Assembly (NCBI GenBank): GCA_022376925.1
Contig: JAIOJX010000006.1
Span: 55,399,658 to 55,463,657, forward strand
Length of the DNA: 64,000 nt
Source: Tragulus kanchil
Taxonomy: Eukaryota > Chordata > Mammalia > Artiodactyla > Tragulidae
Reading direction: 5' to 3'
Of this stretch, positions 10,885 through 23,112 are shown piece after piece. The notes below the pieces were generated by a model. The model was not told the origin of the DNA, searched no databases, and saw only the letters and a program-made list of their open reading frames with translations. The position numbers were made by a program, and so were the translations under genes. Position 1 is the stretch's first letter. Every line of letters starts with the position of its first letter.

Positions 10885-12560
10885 AGAGTATGTAAAGTGG
10901 AGTCATTAGACAAATTGAGTCTGAAATTTCATCTGAGTAAGGAAATTACTGAGTGGACACATGGTGAGTTAGGGATAGTGGAGAGGTGGTAGGGTTAGTG
11001 AACTGTAAGTGCTCTGGCAGAGGGGGTAGTGATTATTGGGAATGCAATGAGAAGGGGGGGATTGTGGAGAGGCTACAGCTGATGGATGATTGGGTCTAGA
11101 GTGTGATCATGGGAATGAGGCTCTAAGGCATTGGGGACAAGTGACTGAAGGAGGCAAGGGAAAGAGCCGGAGTTTGGAAAGTATTGAACTAACCAAAAAT
11201 TAAGACAGAAGTGGTATTGAGGAGAATGACAATAGTCTAAAGGGGGAGAGTCGAGTCAAAAAGCTGGCTTAAAGCTCAGCATTCAAAATATGAAGATCAT
11301 GGCATCTGGTCCCATCACTTCATGACAAATAAATGGGGGGAGGGAATGGAAACAGTGACAGACTATTTTCTTGGACTCCAAAATCACTGTGGATGGTGAC
11401 TGAAGCCACAAAATTAAAAGACACTTGCTCTTTGGAAGAAAAGCCATGACAAATCTAGACAGCAGAGACATCAGTTTGCTGACAAAGGAGTGTATAGTCA
11501 CAGCTATGCCTGTACATGACTTTCCCAGTAGTCATGTATGGATGTGAGAGTTCAACTATAAAGAAGGGTGAGTGGTGAAAAATTGATGCTTTCAAACTGT
11601 AGTGTTGAAGAAGACTCTTGAGAGTCTCCTTGGACAGAAAGGAAATCAAATCAGTCAGTCCTTAGGAAAATCAACCTTGAATATTCATATGAGGGACCCA
11701 TGCTGAAGCTCCAATACTTTAGCCAGCTGATGCAGAGAGCCAACTCATTGGAAAAGACCCTGATGTTGAGAAAGATGGAGGGCAAGAGGAGAAGGGGGCG
11801 ACAGAGGATGAGACGGTTGGATGGTAATATTGACTCAATGTACATGAGTTTGAGCAAACTCCAGGAGATAGTGAAGGACAGGGGAGCCTGCCATGCTGCC
11901 ATTCATTGGTCACAAAGTCAGACACAACTAAGCAACTGAGCAATAAGAATTTATATAATATTGTACATCAACTATGTTTCAATTAAAAAACACAAAAAGA
12001 GTTGAGAGTATGTAAAGTGGAGTCATTAGACAAATTGAGTCTGAAATTTCATCTGAGTAAGGAAATTACTGAGTGGACACATGGTGAGTTAGGGATAGTG
12101 GAGAGGTGGTAGGGTTAGTGAACTGTAAGTGCTCTGGCAGAGGGGGTAGTGATTATTGGGAATGCAATGAGAAGGGGGGGATTGTGGAGAGGCTACAGCT
12201 GATGGATGATTGGGTCTAGAGTGTGATCATGGGAATGAGGCTCTAAGGCATTGGGGACAAGTGACTGAAGGAGGCAAGGGAAAGAGCCGGAGTTTGGGAA
12301 GTATTGAACTAACCAAAAATTAAGACAGAAGTGGTATTGAGGAGAATGACAATAGTGTAGGGATGGAGAGAACATGACCTTCATGAGGAATGTCTGCAAT
12401 GAGGATGATAGTGATGATGTGGTGGTGCAGTTGAGTACCTGTAGAGTCGAAGCTGGGGGATTTTAAAGAAAACACCAGAAAGAGTTTACTCTTAGTATTT
12501 ATCCAGGCAGAAGCATTGAAGGAATGTTTTAAGGCAATGGTGTTAGAAAACTGATGATAG
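10885..12560 (-). mobile_element. Antisense L2-like sequence (with the 11247-11948 BovB copy inside)
   Basis: GA-rich + strand sequence continuing the L2 block that was left at about 7457; duplication 5 inserts a second BovB 3' part (11247-11948) into it. No usable coding frame. Assignment to L2 is by continuity and is weak in the last few hundred bases. Confidence 0.45.
11247..11948 (+). mobile_element. Second copy of the BovB 3' part
   Basis: Identical in layout to 10127-10828. It begins abruptly in the RT at the duplication junction. Confidence 0.92.
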
Positions 12561-12562
12561 AT

Positions 12563-12931
12563 ATAAAAAATATTTATGTATTTTTGACTGCACTAAGTCT
12601 TTACTGCTTTGCATGGGGTTTCTCTAGCTGTGGTTAGTGGGGACTGTTCTTCATTGTGGTGCACAGGCTTCTCATCGTGGTGACTGCTCTTGTTGCAGAG
12701 TTAAAGTTCTAGGTGTGCAGGCTTCAATAATTGTAGCATGCCAGTTCAGTAGTCATAGCATGCAGGCTCTAGGGTTTGCGGGCTTTGTATTTATGGCACA
12801 GGGTCTCAGTAGTTGTGGCCCATGGGCTTTAGTTGCCTGAGGCATGTGAAATGTTCTCAGACCAGCAATTGAACCTATGTCCCTTGCATTAGCAGGCAGA
12901 TTCCTATTCTCTGTACAACCAAGGAAGTCCA
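12563..12931 (-). mobile_element. tRNA-derived artiodactyl SINE, older
   Basis: On the minus strand it starts GGACTTCCTTGGTTGTACAG and runs through a diverged tRNA-like head ('GAATCTGCCTGCTAATGCA', 'GGTTCAATTGC'). Repeated '...ACTACTGA...' blocks of the CHR/Bov-tA long form follow. More diverged than the other SINEs here, so probably older. Confidence 0.8.
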
Positions 12932-13080
12932 GAAAATATTTTCTTTATTAAACTTTTTATTTTATATTGAAATATGGACGATTAACAATGTTGTGATAGT
13001 TTCAGGTGAACAGCAAAGGCACTCAGCCATACATACATATGTATCCATCTTCCCCTAAACTCCCCTCCCATCCAGGCTGT
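12932..13080 (-). mobile_element. L1 3' UTR fragment, antisense
   Basis: The 'TTTCAGGTGAACAGCAAAGG', 'CACTCAGCCATACATACATA' and 'CTCCCCTCCCATCCAGGCTG' phrases are the antisense of the ruminant L1 3' UTR. Homology stops at about 13080. Confidence 0.7.
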
Positions 13081-13419
13081 TACATAACATTGGTATTAAA
13101 AATATTAAGAGGTAACGTGGTTGGTATACTGATAAGAATTGGAGCGATCCTAATTTCCAAATTTCTGGCATATGTACCCGGGGAAGATGGTCATGTGGTT
13201 TATTATGTTTATTGCCAGATGTCCAGCATGTTTTGTGGGAAAATAATACAATAACTTTTAAACACATTAAGTTCAAGAATGTAGATGAGATCTGATGCAG
13301 ATGTCCAGGGCAGTTGACTAGTATATTACTGGCAAGAAGTTATTGGAAATCAAAGAAGGTGGGAAAAGTTTGAATGCTAAGGCACTCTAGAAACTTTAAG
13401 AGTTTTAGTAAGTAATTAT

Positions 13420-13570
13420 CAGTTCCAGCACACATCAGAATCAACTGGGAAACTTTTGATAACACAACTGCCCTGTCCTCAAGATAACTAAACCAGAATC
13501 TTCTGTGCGAACACCAAAAGTATATCTCCAAATGAGTCTGGTGTGCAGCCAGGGTTGCAAATGACATGCA
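13420..13570 (+). mobile_element. MER5-like hAT-Charlie element
   Basis: 'CATCAGAATCAACTGGGAAAC' near the left and 'GGTGTGCAGCCAGGGTTG' near the right, with 'AACCAGAATCTTCTG' between, follow the MER5A consensus order. Non-autonomous, ancient. Confidence 0.6.
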
Positions 13571-14022
13571 TTTATTGCTTTTATGGATTGAAATTACTTT
13601 TTACAGCACCTTTGTCAAAATAAGTGCTCCAACCATCTGTATAAAACCATTATAAAATATTAGGGAAGGAAATCTAAGCATGAAATGCATTTACTATTAT
13701 CATTTATCCTTTTTTTCTTATCACAGTAATAGTTATCTCCAGTTATTAGTAAGTACAGCTACTGTTGGTGCAACTGATAATAAATTCTGTAGAAAATTTT
13801 GCTGTAGGATTTAACTGTAGCATTCTGGTACTGAGTAAAATCATGGTCTTCTTTATTGCTAGCCATGTAATATGATTATCACTTATTTTTAATTTAGAAT
13901 AACCATACTGTAAATAAAGTCTGTAAAAACTCTAATGAGGCTCTGAGCTTAGAGAATATGTTTGCTTGGTTCCTATAGGCTATTCTTGCCAGTGTGTTCA
14001 CTTCCCATCAGACAAACCTGGG
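13571..14022. other. No recognised feature
   Basis: AT-rich sequence with no coding frame, inverted repeat or transposon I recognise. The same applies to 13081-13419. Confidence 0.5.
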
Positions 14023-16376
14023 AAATAAAGAAGTAGGTGTGAATACGGGGACACATTATCACCACTTGTGACACTTTACTCAGAAAAATCTCAGGTTAAG
14101 CACACTTTCAGTTCTGATGTTTTTGAATAATATGGATGTCAATTGATGGCATAGCTGAGCTACCTGAAAGGACATCCCAGCGATTTCATAGGGAATGAGA
14201 AAACTGTTGTTGCTCTTCTCTAATCTGTTCCACTGTGACTGATACTTTAGATTTAATGTCACCATAATATCCCGAATTTATAGGTCATCCTTCTTCGGGG
14301 GCTTTGGAAGTGCTTTATGTGGATTACTTTAATTTTGATAGAGCTAAAATTCATCATGTTATGGAAACTATTTCAGAGAGTGTCTGCAAAGAGAACTAGA
14401 AAATCCCCCAAGCATTTCTTTTTACTTCCAAATGCCATTGGTAGAAGCATCCATTGATCCTAACTCCATGCTGCTTTAGAGGCCATTTATGTGTGGATTA
14501 CTGGAGGCTTCTGTGGGAGGAATCTAATCCCCATAGGTTCAGTCTGAGAGGATCCACTCTTCAGCTGATAAAGATTAAAATTGCAGCTCTTTCCCATTAC
14601 ATTTGTTTTTTGATCTTTTAATTTTTGTATTATCTTACATTTCAGTGGCTCAATCTCATCTGTCTTCCCAGTGCCTCAGTATGCAAGAACTGGGAAGTTA
14701 AAGTGGAGAGATTCACAAAATGAAGATTCTGTAGCATATGCTTTTACAATAAAAGGTGATATTTTAAGATATAGTCATTAGATTTAATCCAGGGAAGCAC
14801 ATGGAGAGGAGTGGGTATTAAATAGTGCCCCTAATAATGCAGCTTAGAGCATGGGGGAATGTCAGAAAAGGCTCAGTATTAGCAGTTATACTACTTGATT
14901 CTTTTTTTAAAAAAAGAATATTTATTGATGTATAGTTGATAAACAGTGTTATCTGAGTTTTTAGTATACAGCACAGTGATTCAGGTATGTGTGTATGTGT
15001 ATACATATATGCATATACACAAACACATGCATTCTTTTTTGTATTCTTTTCTATTATGGTTTATTATGGGATATTGAATATAGTTCCCTGAGCTATACTG
15101 TAGGACCTTGTTTGTTTATTTCATATATACAATAAGTCCCCTACAATACAAATGAGTTTTGTTCTGGGAGCACACTCGTAAGTCCAATTTGTCCCAACAA
15201 ATAAAGAAGTAGGTGTGAATACGGGGACACATTATCACCACTTGTGACACTTTACTCAGAAAAATCTCAGGTTAAGCACACTTTCAGTTCTGATGTTTTG
15301 AATAATATGGATGTCAATTGATGGCATAGCTGAGCTACCTGAAAGGACATCCCAGCGATTTCATAGGGAATGAGAAAACTGTTGTTGCTCTTCTCTAATC
15401 TGTTCCACTGTGACTGATACTTTAGATTTAATGTCACCATAATATCCCGAATTTATAGGTCATCCTTCTTCGGGGGCTTTGGAAGTGCTTTATGTGGATT
15501 ACTTTAATTTTGATAGAGCTAAAATTCATCATGTTATGGAAACTATTTCAGAGAGTGTCTGCAAAGAGAACTAGAAAATCCCCCAAGCATTTCTTTTTAC
15601 TTCCAAATGCCATTGGTAGAAGCATCCATTGATCCTAACTCCATGCTGCTTTAGAGGCCATTTATGTGTGGATTACTGGAGGCTTCTGTGGGAGGAATCT
15701 AATCCCCATAGGTTCAGTCTGAGAGGATCCACTCTTCAGCTGATAAAGATTAAAATTGCAGCTCTTTCCCATTACATTTGTTTTTTGATCTTTTAATTTT
15801 TGTATTATCTTACATTTCAGTGGCTCAATCTCATCTGTCTTCCCAGTGCCTCAGTATGCAAGAACTGGGAAGTTAAAGTGGAGAGATTCACAAAATGAAG
15901 ATTCTGTAGCATATGCTTTTACAATAAAAGGTGATATTTTAAGATATAGTCATTAGATTTAATCCAGGGAAGCACATGGAGAGGAGTGGGTATTAAATAG
16001 TGCCCCTAATAATGCAGCTTAGAGCATGGGGGAATGTCAGAAAAGGCTCAGTATTAGCAGTTATACTACTTGATTCTTTTTTTAAAAAAGAATATTTATT
16101 GATGTATAGTTGATAAACAGTGTTATCTGAGTTTTTAGTATACAGCACAGTGATTCAGGTATGTGTGTATGTGTATACATATATGCATATACACAAACAC
16201 ATGCATTCTTTTTTGTATTCTTTTCTATTATGGTTTATTATGGGATATTGAATATAGTTCCCTGAGCTATACTGTAGGACCTTGTTTGTTTATTTCATAT
16301 ATACAATAAGTCCCCTACAATACAAATGAGTTTTGTTCTGGGAGCACACTCGTAAGTCCAATTTGTCCCAACAAAT
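14023..16376. repeat. Tandem duplication 6 (copies 14023-15202 and 15199-16376)
   Basis: Offset 1176 bp at the left and 1174 bp at the right (two 1-bp homopolymer indels). The copies abut and share 4 bp (AAAT) at 15199-15202. About 870 bp of the unit is sequence I do not recognise; the rest is an L1 3' UTR piece. Confidence 0.97.
14897..15140 (-). mobile_element. L1 3' UTR fragment, antisense (copy 16073-16314)
   Basis: 'ATTGATGTATAGTTGATAAA', 'TAGTTCCCTGAGCTATACTG' and 'GTAGGACCTTGTTTGTTTA' are typical antisense ruminant L1 3' UTR. Contains a short TG/TA-rich tract. Confidence 0.75.
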
Positions 16377-16555
16377 TGTTGGGCAGTAAGTCCAACAATG
16401 TTAATCTAGGTACCAAACTAACATAATCAGCTGTCTAGTTTTTACTGTAATATGTTTATAATACTTTTCACACAAATAATATACAAATATTAACTTTTCA
16501 CACAAATAGTAAAACAAATAATAACTTTTCGCACAAATAATGCATTGAAAAAACA
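15141..16555. other. Unassigned repeat-like tail (15141-15198, 16315-16555)
   Basis: 'GTAAGTCCAATTTGTCCCAA' and three copies of a CTTTTCACACAAATA-type phrase (16461-16540) look like part of a moderately repeated element, possibly a DNA transposon body that continues at 16690-16980. I cannot name it. The region from 15199 to 16314 is the second copy of duplication 6. Confidence 0.35.
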
Positions 16556-16693
16556 GCCATGGAATTCTCCAGGTGAGAATACTGGAGTGGGTAGTCATTC
16601 TCTTCTCCAGGGGATCTTCCCAACACAGGGATTGAACCCAGGTCTCTTGCATTGGAGGTGGATTCTTTACTGACTGAGCTACAGGGAAGCCCA
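16556..16693 (-). mobile_element. Bov-tA SINE, short form (copy 17677-17804)
   Basis: Minus strand: GGGCTTCCCTGTAGCTCAGT, then 'GAGACCTGGGTTCAATCCCTG' and 'CCTGGAGAAGAGAATGAC'. This is the classic ruminant tRNA-Glu-like Bov-tA head and body. The copy at 17677 is cut at its left by junction 7. Confidence 0.9.
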
Positions 16694-16989
16694 TTTCAAA
16701 AACAAACATAACAAATAGCATATTTAATCTTTTGGTATAGTACCTTGAAAAGTATAGTATTACAGTAAGTAGCTGACTATACAGGGGCTGGTATCAAGGG
16801 AACAGGCAAGGAGAGTTATTGACTGGAGAAGGGATAAGAGATGGGAGATGGTAGAACTGAAGAATCATCAGGAATAGGAGATGAGTGGGCAAGTTGCAGT
16901 TTCACTCATGCCTGAGGTTCATGGCACTGGTTCTGGTTTCTTGTTGACACCAAATGCATGTTCCTAACCTGAAAGTTCAACTGTGGTAG

Positions 16990-17217
16990 TTTGTATCTGC
17001 CAATCCCAGTTCACCTTCCTTTCCTTTGTTTTCTGTGTCTCTGACTCTGTTTCATAAGTAAGTTCATTTGTATCATATTTTAGATTCTACATATAAAGTA
17101 TATCGTGTGATATTTGCCTTTCTAACTTACATAGTGTGCTAATATCTAGGTCCATCCATATTGCTGCAAATTGCATTATTTTTCTTTTTTTATGCTAAGT
17201 GCCGCATATTCCATTGT

Positions 17218-17259
<42 letters not shown>

Positions 17260-17340
17260 CACATCTATAAATAGCACATGGTTGCCTCCATGTCTTGACT
17301 TGTAAACAGTGCTGCTATGAACACTGGGGTGCATGTGTTT
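16990..17340 (-). mobile_element. Older L1, ORF2/3' fragment, antisense (copy 18101-18449)
   Basis: Antisense of the L1 ORF2 C-terminal end ('CATTCCATTGTAGA', 'AACAGTGCTGCTATGAACAC'). It contains a (TA)n microsatellite at 17219-17258. A younger L1 interrupts it, and it resumes at 19441. Confidence 0.8.
17219..17258. repeat. (TA)n microsatellite (copy 18330-18369)
   Basis: About 20 uninterrupted TA dinucleotides inside the antisense L1. Confidence 0.95.
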
Positions 17341-18328
17341 TTTTTGTTTGTTTTTAATTTTTATTTTACTTTTAACTTTTACAGAGTTTTGTTGTTTACA
17401 GATATGTATGATCCCAGATTAGTCATATGTATATCCCCCCTATCCCACCCCTCCAGGCCATTGCACAATACCCCTGCAGGATCCCCTTTTCTCACAGCAC
17501 AATGACCACAGCTATTTTTTTCACATATGATAGTATAAGTTTTCATGCTACTTCCTTTACTCATCCCACCCACTGTTCATTCCCCACAATGTCCATTATG
17601 GCCACTGTCCATATTTGTTTTTCCATCACTTCACTGCATGTTTATTATTCAATTTTGCTTACCCCTTTACTTTGAATCTCCAGGTGAGAATACTGGAGTG
17701 GGTAGTCATTCTCTTCTCCAGGGGATCTTCCCAACACAGGGATTGAACCCAGGTCTCTTGCATTGGAGGTGGATTCTTTACTGACTGAGCTACAGGGAAG
17801 CCCATTTCAAAAACAAACATAACAAATAGCATATTTAATCTTTTGGTATAGTACCTTGAAAAGTATAGTATTACAGTAAGTAGCTGACTATACAGGGGCT
17901 GGTATCAAGGGAACAGGCAAGGAGAGTTATTGACTGGAGAAGGGATAAGAGATGGGAGATGGTAGAACTGAAGAATCATCAGGAATAGGAGATGAGTGGG
18001 CAAGTTGCAGTTTCACTCATGCCTGAGGTTCATGGCACTGGTTCTGGTTTCTTGTTGACACCAAATGCATGTTCCTAACCTGAAAGTTCAACTGTGGTAG
18101 TTTGTATCTGCCAATCCCAGTTCACCTTCCTTTCCTTTGTTTTCTGTGTCTCTGACTCTGTTTCATAAGTAAGTTCATTTGTATCATATTTTAGATTCTA
18201 CATATAAAGTATATCGTGTGATATTTGCCTTTCTAACTTACATAGTGTGCTAATATCTAGGTCCATCCATATTGCTGCAAATTGCATTATTTTTCTTTTT
18301 TTATGCTAAGTGCCGCATATTCCATTGT

Positions 18329-18370
<42 letters not shown>

Positions 18371-18449
18371 CACATCTATAAATAGCACATGGTTGCCTCC
18401 ATGTCTTGACTTGTAAACAGTGCTGCTATGAACACTGGGGTGCATGTGT

Positions 18450-19440
18450 TTTTTTTGTTTGTTTTTAATTTTTATTTTACTTTTAACTTTTACAGAGTTT
18501 TGTTGTTTACAGATATGTATGATCCCAGATTAGTCATATGTATATCCCCCCTATCCCACCCCTCCAGGCCATTGCACAATACCCCTGCAGGATCCCCTTT
18601 TCTCACAGCACAATGACCACAGCTATTTTTTTCACATATGATAGTATAAGTTTTCATGCTACTTCCTTTACTCATCCCACCCACTGTTCATTCCCCACAA
18701 TGTCCATTATGGCCACTGTCCATATTTGTTTTTCCATCACTTCACTGCATGTATTATCATTGCCATCCTACTAGATTCCATATATATGTGTTAGTATACT
18801 GTACTTGTCCTTTTCTTTTTGACTGACTTCACTTTTTAGGATACGTTCTAGATCCAGCCACCTCATTAGGACTAATTCAAGTACATTTCTTTTTACAGCT
18901 GTGTAGTATTCCATTGTACATATATACCAGAGCTTTTGTATCCATTCATTTGTCGATGGACATCTAGGTTGCTTCCATGTTCTAGCTATTGTATAGAGAA
19001 CTGCAATGAACATTGGGGTACAGGTGCTTCTTTCAGTTTTGATTTCATCAAGGTATAAGCCTAAGAGTGGGATTGCTGGGTCGTATGGTGCTTCTATTTT
19101 TAGTTTTTTAAGAAATCTCCAGACGTCTTCCATAGAGGCTGTATCAATTTACACTCCCACCAGCAATGCAGGAGTGTTCCCTTTTCTCTGCACCCTCTCC
19201 AGCATTTATTGTCTGTCGATTTGTTGATGATGGCCATTCTGACGGGTGTGAGGTGATATCTCATTGTCATTTTGATTTGCATTTCTCTAATAATAATTGA
19301 GGTTGAGCATCGTTTCATGTGTGTTTTGGCCATCTGTATGTCCTCTTTGGAGAGGTGTCTGTTTAGGTCCTTTTCCCATTTTTTGATTGGGTTGTTCATT
19401 TTTCCAACGTTGAATTGTCTGAGTTGCTTGTAGATTTTGT
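18450..19440 (-). mobile_element. Younger L1, antisense, 3' UTR plus ORF2 C terminus
   Basis: 3' tail (poly-T on the + strand) at the left, 3' UTR at 18450-18770, then ORF2 C-terminal coding sequence on the minus strand. An open 120-residue frame at 18771-19133 (includes [19 protein letters not shown] and 'PRCPSTNEWIQKLWY') is followed in another frame by 19100-19399 ('[20 protein letters not shown]'). This is the normal end of L1 ORF2p. 5'-truncated; one frameshift between the two frames. Its 3' UTR is also present at 17341-17641 through duplication 7. Confidence 0.9.
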
Positions 19441-20460
19441 ATGTATCTTTTTAAATTAGAGTTTTCTCTGGATAATGCCCAGGAATGGGATTGCTGGATC
19501 ATGTTGTAATTCTGTTTTTTGGTTTTTGAGAAACCATCAAACTGTTTTCCCAAGTGACTGTATCAACTTATATTTCCACCAGCAGTATGGGAGAGTTTTC
19601 TTTTTTCCACACCCTCTCCAGAATTTGTTATTTGTAGACTGTTTTTTTTTTTTTAATTTTGGCCTTTTTAAATTGCTTATATATTTATTTATTTATTTGA
19701 CATCCATCTTTATTCTTCACCCTGTGTGGGCCTCCCATTGCAGTGGCCTCTCTCATTACAGAGCACTGGCTCTGGGGGCATGTGCTCCAGAATGCTGGCA
19801 CGCAGTTGGACACACTGGCCCAGTCGCTCCATGGCATGTGAGACCTTCCTGGGCCAGGAATTGAACTGGTGCCCCTTGCACTGCAAGGCAGGCTCTTTAC
19901 CCACTGGACTACCAGAGAAGCCCCTGTTATTTGTAGACTTCTTAATGATAACCATTATGACCAATGTGAGATAGTACCTCATTGTAATTTTTATTTGCAC
20001 TTCTCTAATAATCAGCGATTTTGAGCATCTTTTCACATGCCTGCTGGTCATCTGCATGTCTTCTTTGGAGAAATGTCTGTTTAGGTCTTCTGCCTATTTT
20101 TCCACTGTGTTGTTTGTTTTTTTTGTTATTGAGTTGTGTAAACTGTATATTTTGGAAATTAAGCCCTTGTTGATCACATCATTTACAAATATTTTCTCCC
20201 AGTTCATAGGTTGCCTTGGTTTAATTGATGGTTTCCTTTGTTGTGTGAAAGTTTATAAAATTGACTAGGTCCTATTTGTTTATTTTTGCTTTATTTCTAT
20301 TGTCTTGGGAGACAGAACTAAGAAAACATTGCTACAGTTAATGGCAGAGAATGTTTTGTCTATGTTCTCTTCTAGGAATTTTATAGTAACATGTTTTGTA
20401 TGTCTTTAAGCCATTTTGAATTTATTCTTATGTATGGTGTGAGGGAGTCTTTTAGCTTTG
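19441..20460 (-). mobile_element. Older L1 continued, antisense, split by a SINE
   Basis: Resumes L1 ORF2 in the correct order ('TTAGAGTTTTCTCTGGATAA', 'GGGATTGCTGGATCATGTTG', 'AGACTTCTTAATGATAACC', 'CTCCCAGTTCATAGGTTGCC'). Strongly diverged with many stops. With 16990-17340 it frames the younger L1 as a nested insertion. Confidence 0.85.
19641..19924 (-). mobile_element. tRNA-derived SINE in the older L1
   Basis: Perfect 15-bp target-site duplication TGTTATTTGTAGACT at 19626-19640 and 19925-19939. The minus strand begins GGGGCTTCTCTGGTAGTCCA. No C-rich 3' box. Confidence 0.92.
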
Positions 20461-21685
20461 TTCTTAAATGATTGAGAAATTGTTTATTAAATATATTAAA
20501 ATAACAAGTGCAAAGTATCTGTGGATTTTTATTGTTTTTATGTGTTCTTTTTCCAAGGCCTTATGCTAATTAAACTAGCATTCCTATAATCACACTGGAT
20601 GTGACAGAAAATCATTAAATCAGACTTATTTTAGGCTAATAAATAGTGCAGTGAACAGTGATGACTTAGCTGGCATAAACTTTTACTTTTAATGAAGCAG
20701 AATTTAAATATATGGAAACAAGTTTGTTAAAACTTCAGAGACTAGAAAAATAAAAATTTTAGTAGGAGACTGTCATCGTATGTTACTAGCCATGACACAA
20801 AAATAGAGGACAGAAGTAATGTAGTTAAAAGCTTGATTTATACACAATACTTACGGAATTTTCTACTCACCAAGAGTAAATTAATGTTCATAGAACATTT
20901 CAAAAAATTGATCACTACATGATCAGACCATTAAAAAAGGGGCATTAATTCCAAAAGATCAGAATCTTTTGAGCCACATTTACTGATTATAATGCAGTAA
21001 AACTGTCAAGGAATGAATAACAGCAACAACTACTCCAAAACCTTAAACACCTGAAAAATGAATTCTTTCGGAACTGTCTTGAGTAAAAAAAATCAGAAAT
21101 GGAAACTGAAATTATAGAAGACAATGTAAATGAAACCATGCATATAAAAACTGTAGGGTCCAAAAAAAGAAGGAAAAAAAAAACTAGAATTCAGGCAAAG
21201 CTGTATTTAGATGAAAACTGTTAACTTTAACTTTTTACAGCAAATAGAGTAATATAAAATAAATAAACCAGGATTATATATAAGCACATAGAAGTAGAAA
21301 GATGAAGTATACCAAAAACTGTAGGAACAAAGCATTAGTAAAATCAAAAGGAGAAATTCATACTTAGTGAAGATTAAAAAAACAAAACCAATTCATATAA
21401 CATTGTATAACAATTATACTTCAGTTAAAAAAAAAACAAAGAAAAGTGATATTAATAAAGTGATGATGTTTCTTAGAATTATAAATAAGTAAATACTTTT
21501 CTATTCTGATCAAGGAAAAATTAGGAGAAATGTGAATATAAAGCAAGAGAAATGAGTAATGGAGTTTTAATAACAGATAAAGAAGGGATTAAAAAATCTT
21601 AAGAAGTTGCCATATATGCTGATGATATGGAAATACAAACTGAATGAAAGGTATAAACATCTCAGAACAGTTATAAAAAATAGAG
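20461..21685. other. AT-rich sequence, no recognised gene
   Basis: No coding frame of note. A stretch near 21385-21435 resembles an L1 3' terminus (tail-like, ending in a long A run), but is too short to call. The part from 20713 is duplicated. Confidence 0.5.
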
Positions 21686-22931
21686 AGGCTTCCCTGGTGG
21701 TCCAGTGGGTAAGGACACCGCCTTGCAGTACAAGGTGCCGTTTGAGTCCTGGCCTGGGAAGATCCCACGGGAGCGGCTGGACTGATGTGTCCAATTACGA
21801 GCTGGAGAGTAGAATTAAAAATTTTGGAAACAAGTTTGTTAAAACTTCAGAGACTAGAAAAATAAAAATTTTAGTAGGAGACTGTCATCGTATGTTACTA
21901 GCCATGACACAAAAATAGAGGACAGAAGTAATGTAGTTAAAAGCTTGATTTATACACAATACTTACGGAATTTTCTACTCACCAAGAGTAAATTAATGTT
22001 CATAGAACATTTCAAAAAATTGATCACTACATGATCAGACCATTAAAAAAGGGGCATTAATTCCAAAAGATCAGAATCTTTTGAGCCACATTTACTGATT
22101 ATAATGCAGTAAAACTGTCAAGGAATGAATAACAGCAACAACTACTCCAAAACCTTAAACACCTGAAAAATGAATTCTTTCGGAACTGTCTTGAGTAAAA
22201 AAAATCAGAAATGGAAACTGAAATTATAGAAGACAATGTAAATGAAACCATGCATATAAAAACTGTAGGGTCCAAAAAAAGAAGGAAAAAAAAACCTGAC
22301 AGAATTCAGGCAAAGCTGTATTTAGATGAAAACTGTTAACTTTAACTTTTTACAGCAAATAGAGTAATATAAAATAAATAAACCAGGATTATATATAAGC
22401 ACATAGAAGTAGAAAGATGAAGTATACCAAAAACTGTAGGAACAAAGCATTAGTAAAATCAAAAGGAGAAATTCATACTTAGTGAAGATTAAAAAAACAA
22501 AACCAATTCATATAACATTGTATAACAATTATACTTCAGTTAAAAAAAAACAAAGAAAAGTGATATTAATAAATAAAGTGATGATGTTTCTTAGAATTAT
22601 AAATAAGTAAATACTTTTCTATTCTGATCAAGGAAAAATTAGGAGAAATGTGAATATAAAGCAAGAGAAATGAGTAATGGAGTTTTAATAACAGATAAAG
22701 AAGGGATTAAAAAATCTTAAGAAGTTGCCATATATGCTGATGATATGGAAATACAAACTGAATGAAAGGTATAAACATCTCAGAACAGTTATAAAAATAT
22801 AGAGAGGGCTTCCCCTGGTGGTCCAGTGGGTAAGGACACCGCCTTGCAGTACAAGGGGTGCCGTTTCGAGTCCTGGCCTGGGAAGATCCCACGGGAGCGG
22901 CTGGACTGATGTGTCCAATTACCGAGCTGGA
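20713..22931. repeat. Tandem duplication 8 (copies 20713-21807 and 21825-22931)
   Basis: Offset 1112 bp at the left, 1124 bp at the right. Small indels gather towards the end of copy 1: several single G/C or A bases missing in its SINE part (21680-21807) compared with 22800-22931. There are also a 4-bp (AATA-unit) and a homopolymer difference. 17 bp of filler. The loss of single bases in copy 1 looks like uncorrected read error. Confidence 0.96.
21686..21807 (+). mobile_element. Truncated first copy of the 22806 SINE
   Basis: Head of the SINE only, ending at the duplication junction. It has about six single-base deletions relative to 22806-22931. Confidence 0.9.
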
Positions 22932-23112
22932 GCTCTGGAGCGCATGCGCCCAGAGCCCGTGCTCTGTAACAACAGACGCCACCGCGATGGGAGGCCCACA
23001 GGAGCCAAAGAACAAAGACAGATGAACAGAGAGAAACAAAAGACCACGCTCCCCTCCCTCCCCAACCGGACCCCCGCCCAAAAATAAATAAATAAATAAA
23101 TCTTTAAAAATA
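22806..23112 (+). mobile_element. tRNA-derived SINE with C-rich 3' box
   Basis: Head GGGCTTCCCCTGGTGGTCCA, body 'GTGTCCAATTACCGAGC' and 'CGCATGCGCCCAGAGCCCG', then a C-rich box at 23049-23080 and an (AAAT)n tail. Related ATATATAGAGAG tracts on both sides may be the target-site duplication. Close in sequence to the SINEs at 33923, 52874 and 57610. Confidence 0.92.

Larger units (their letters stand above)
10127..12356. repeat. Tandem duplication 5 (copies 10127-11236 and 11247-12356)
   Basis: Constant offset of 1120 bp; a substitution near 11177/12297 is the only internal difference I noticed. The filler between copies (11237-11246) resembles a damaged version of the sequence after 12356 (both lead into a GGAGAG run), so copy 1 appears to read into its true flank before the jump. 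Confidence 0.97.
16566..18752. repeat. Tandem duplication 7 (copies 16566-17641 and 17677-18752)
   Basis: Constant offset of 1111 bp with 35 bp of filler (17642-17676), the longest clean filler in the window. The filler loosely resembles the sequence after 18752 with many changes. The unit starts inside a SINE and ends in an L1 3' UTR. Confidence 0.97.

Noticed and set aside
17219..17258. (TA)n tract as an origin or regulatory element
   Set aside because: It is an ordinary microsatellite that grew inside an antisense L1.
18771..19399. Minus-strand frames that look like a protein-coding exon
   Set aside because: They are the C-terminal end of L1 ORF2p, recognisable by its conserved phrases, and are 5'-truncated.
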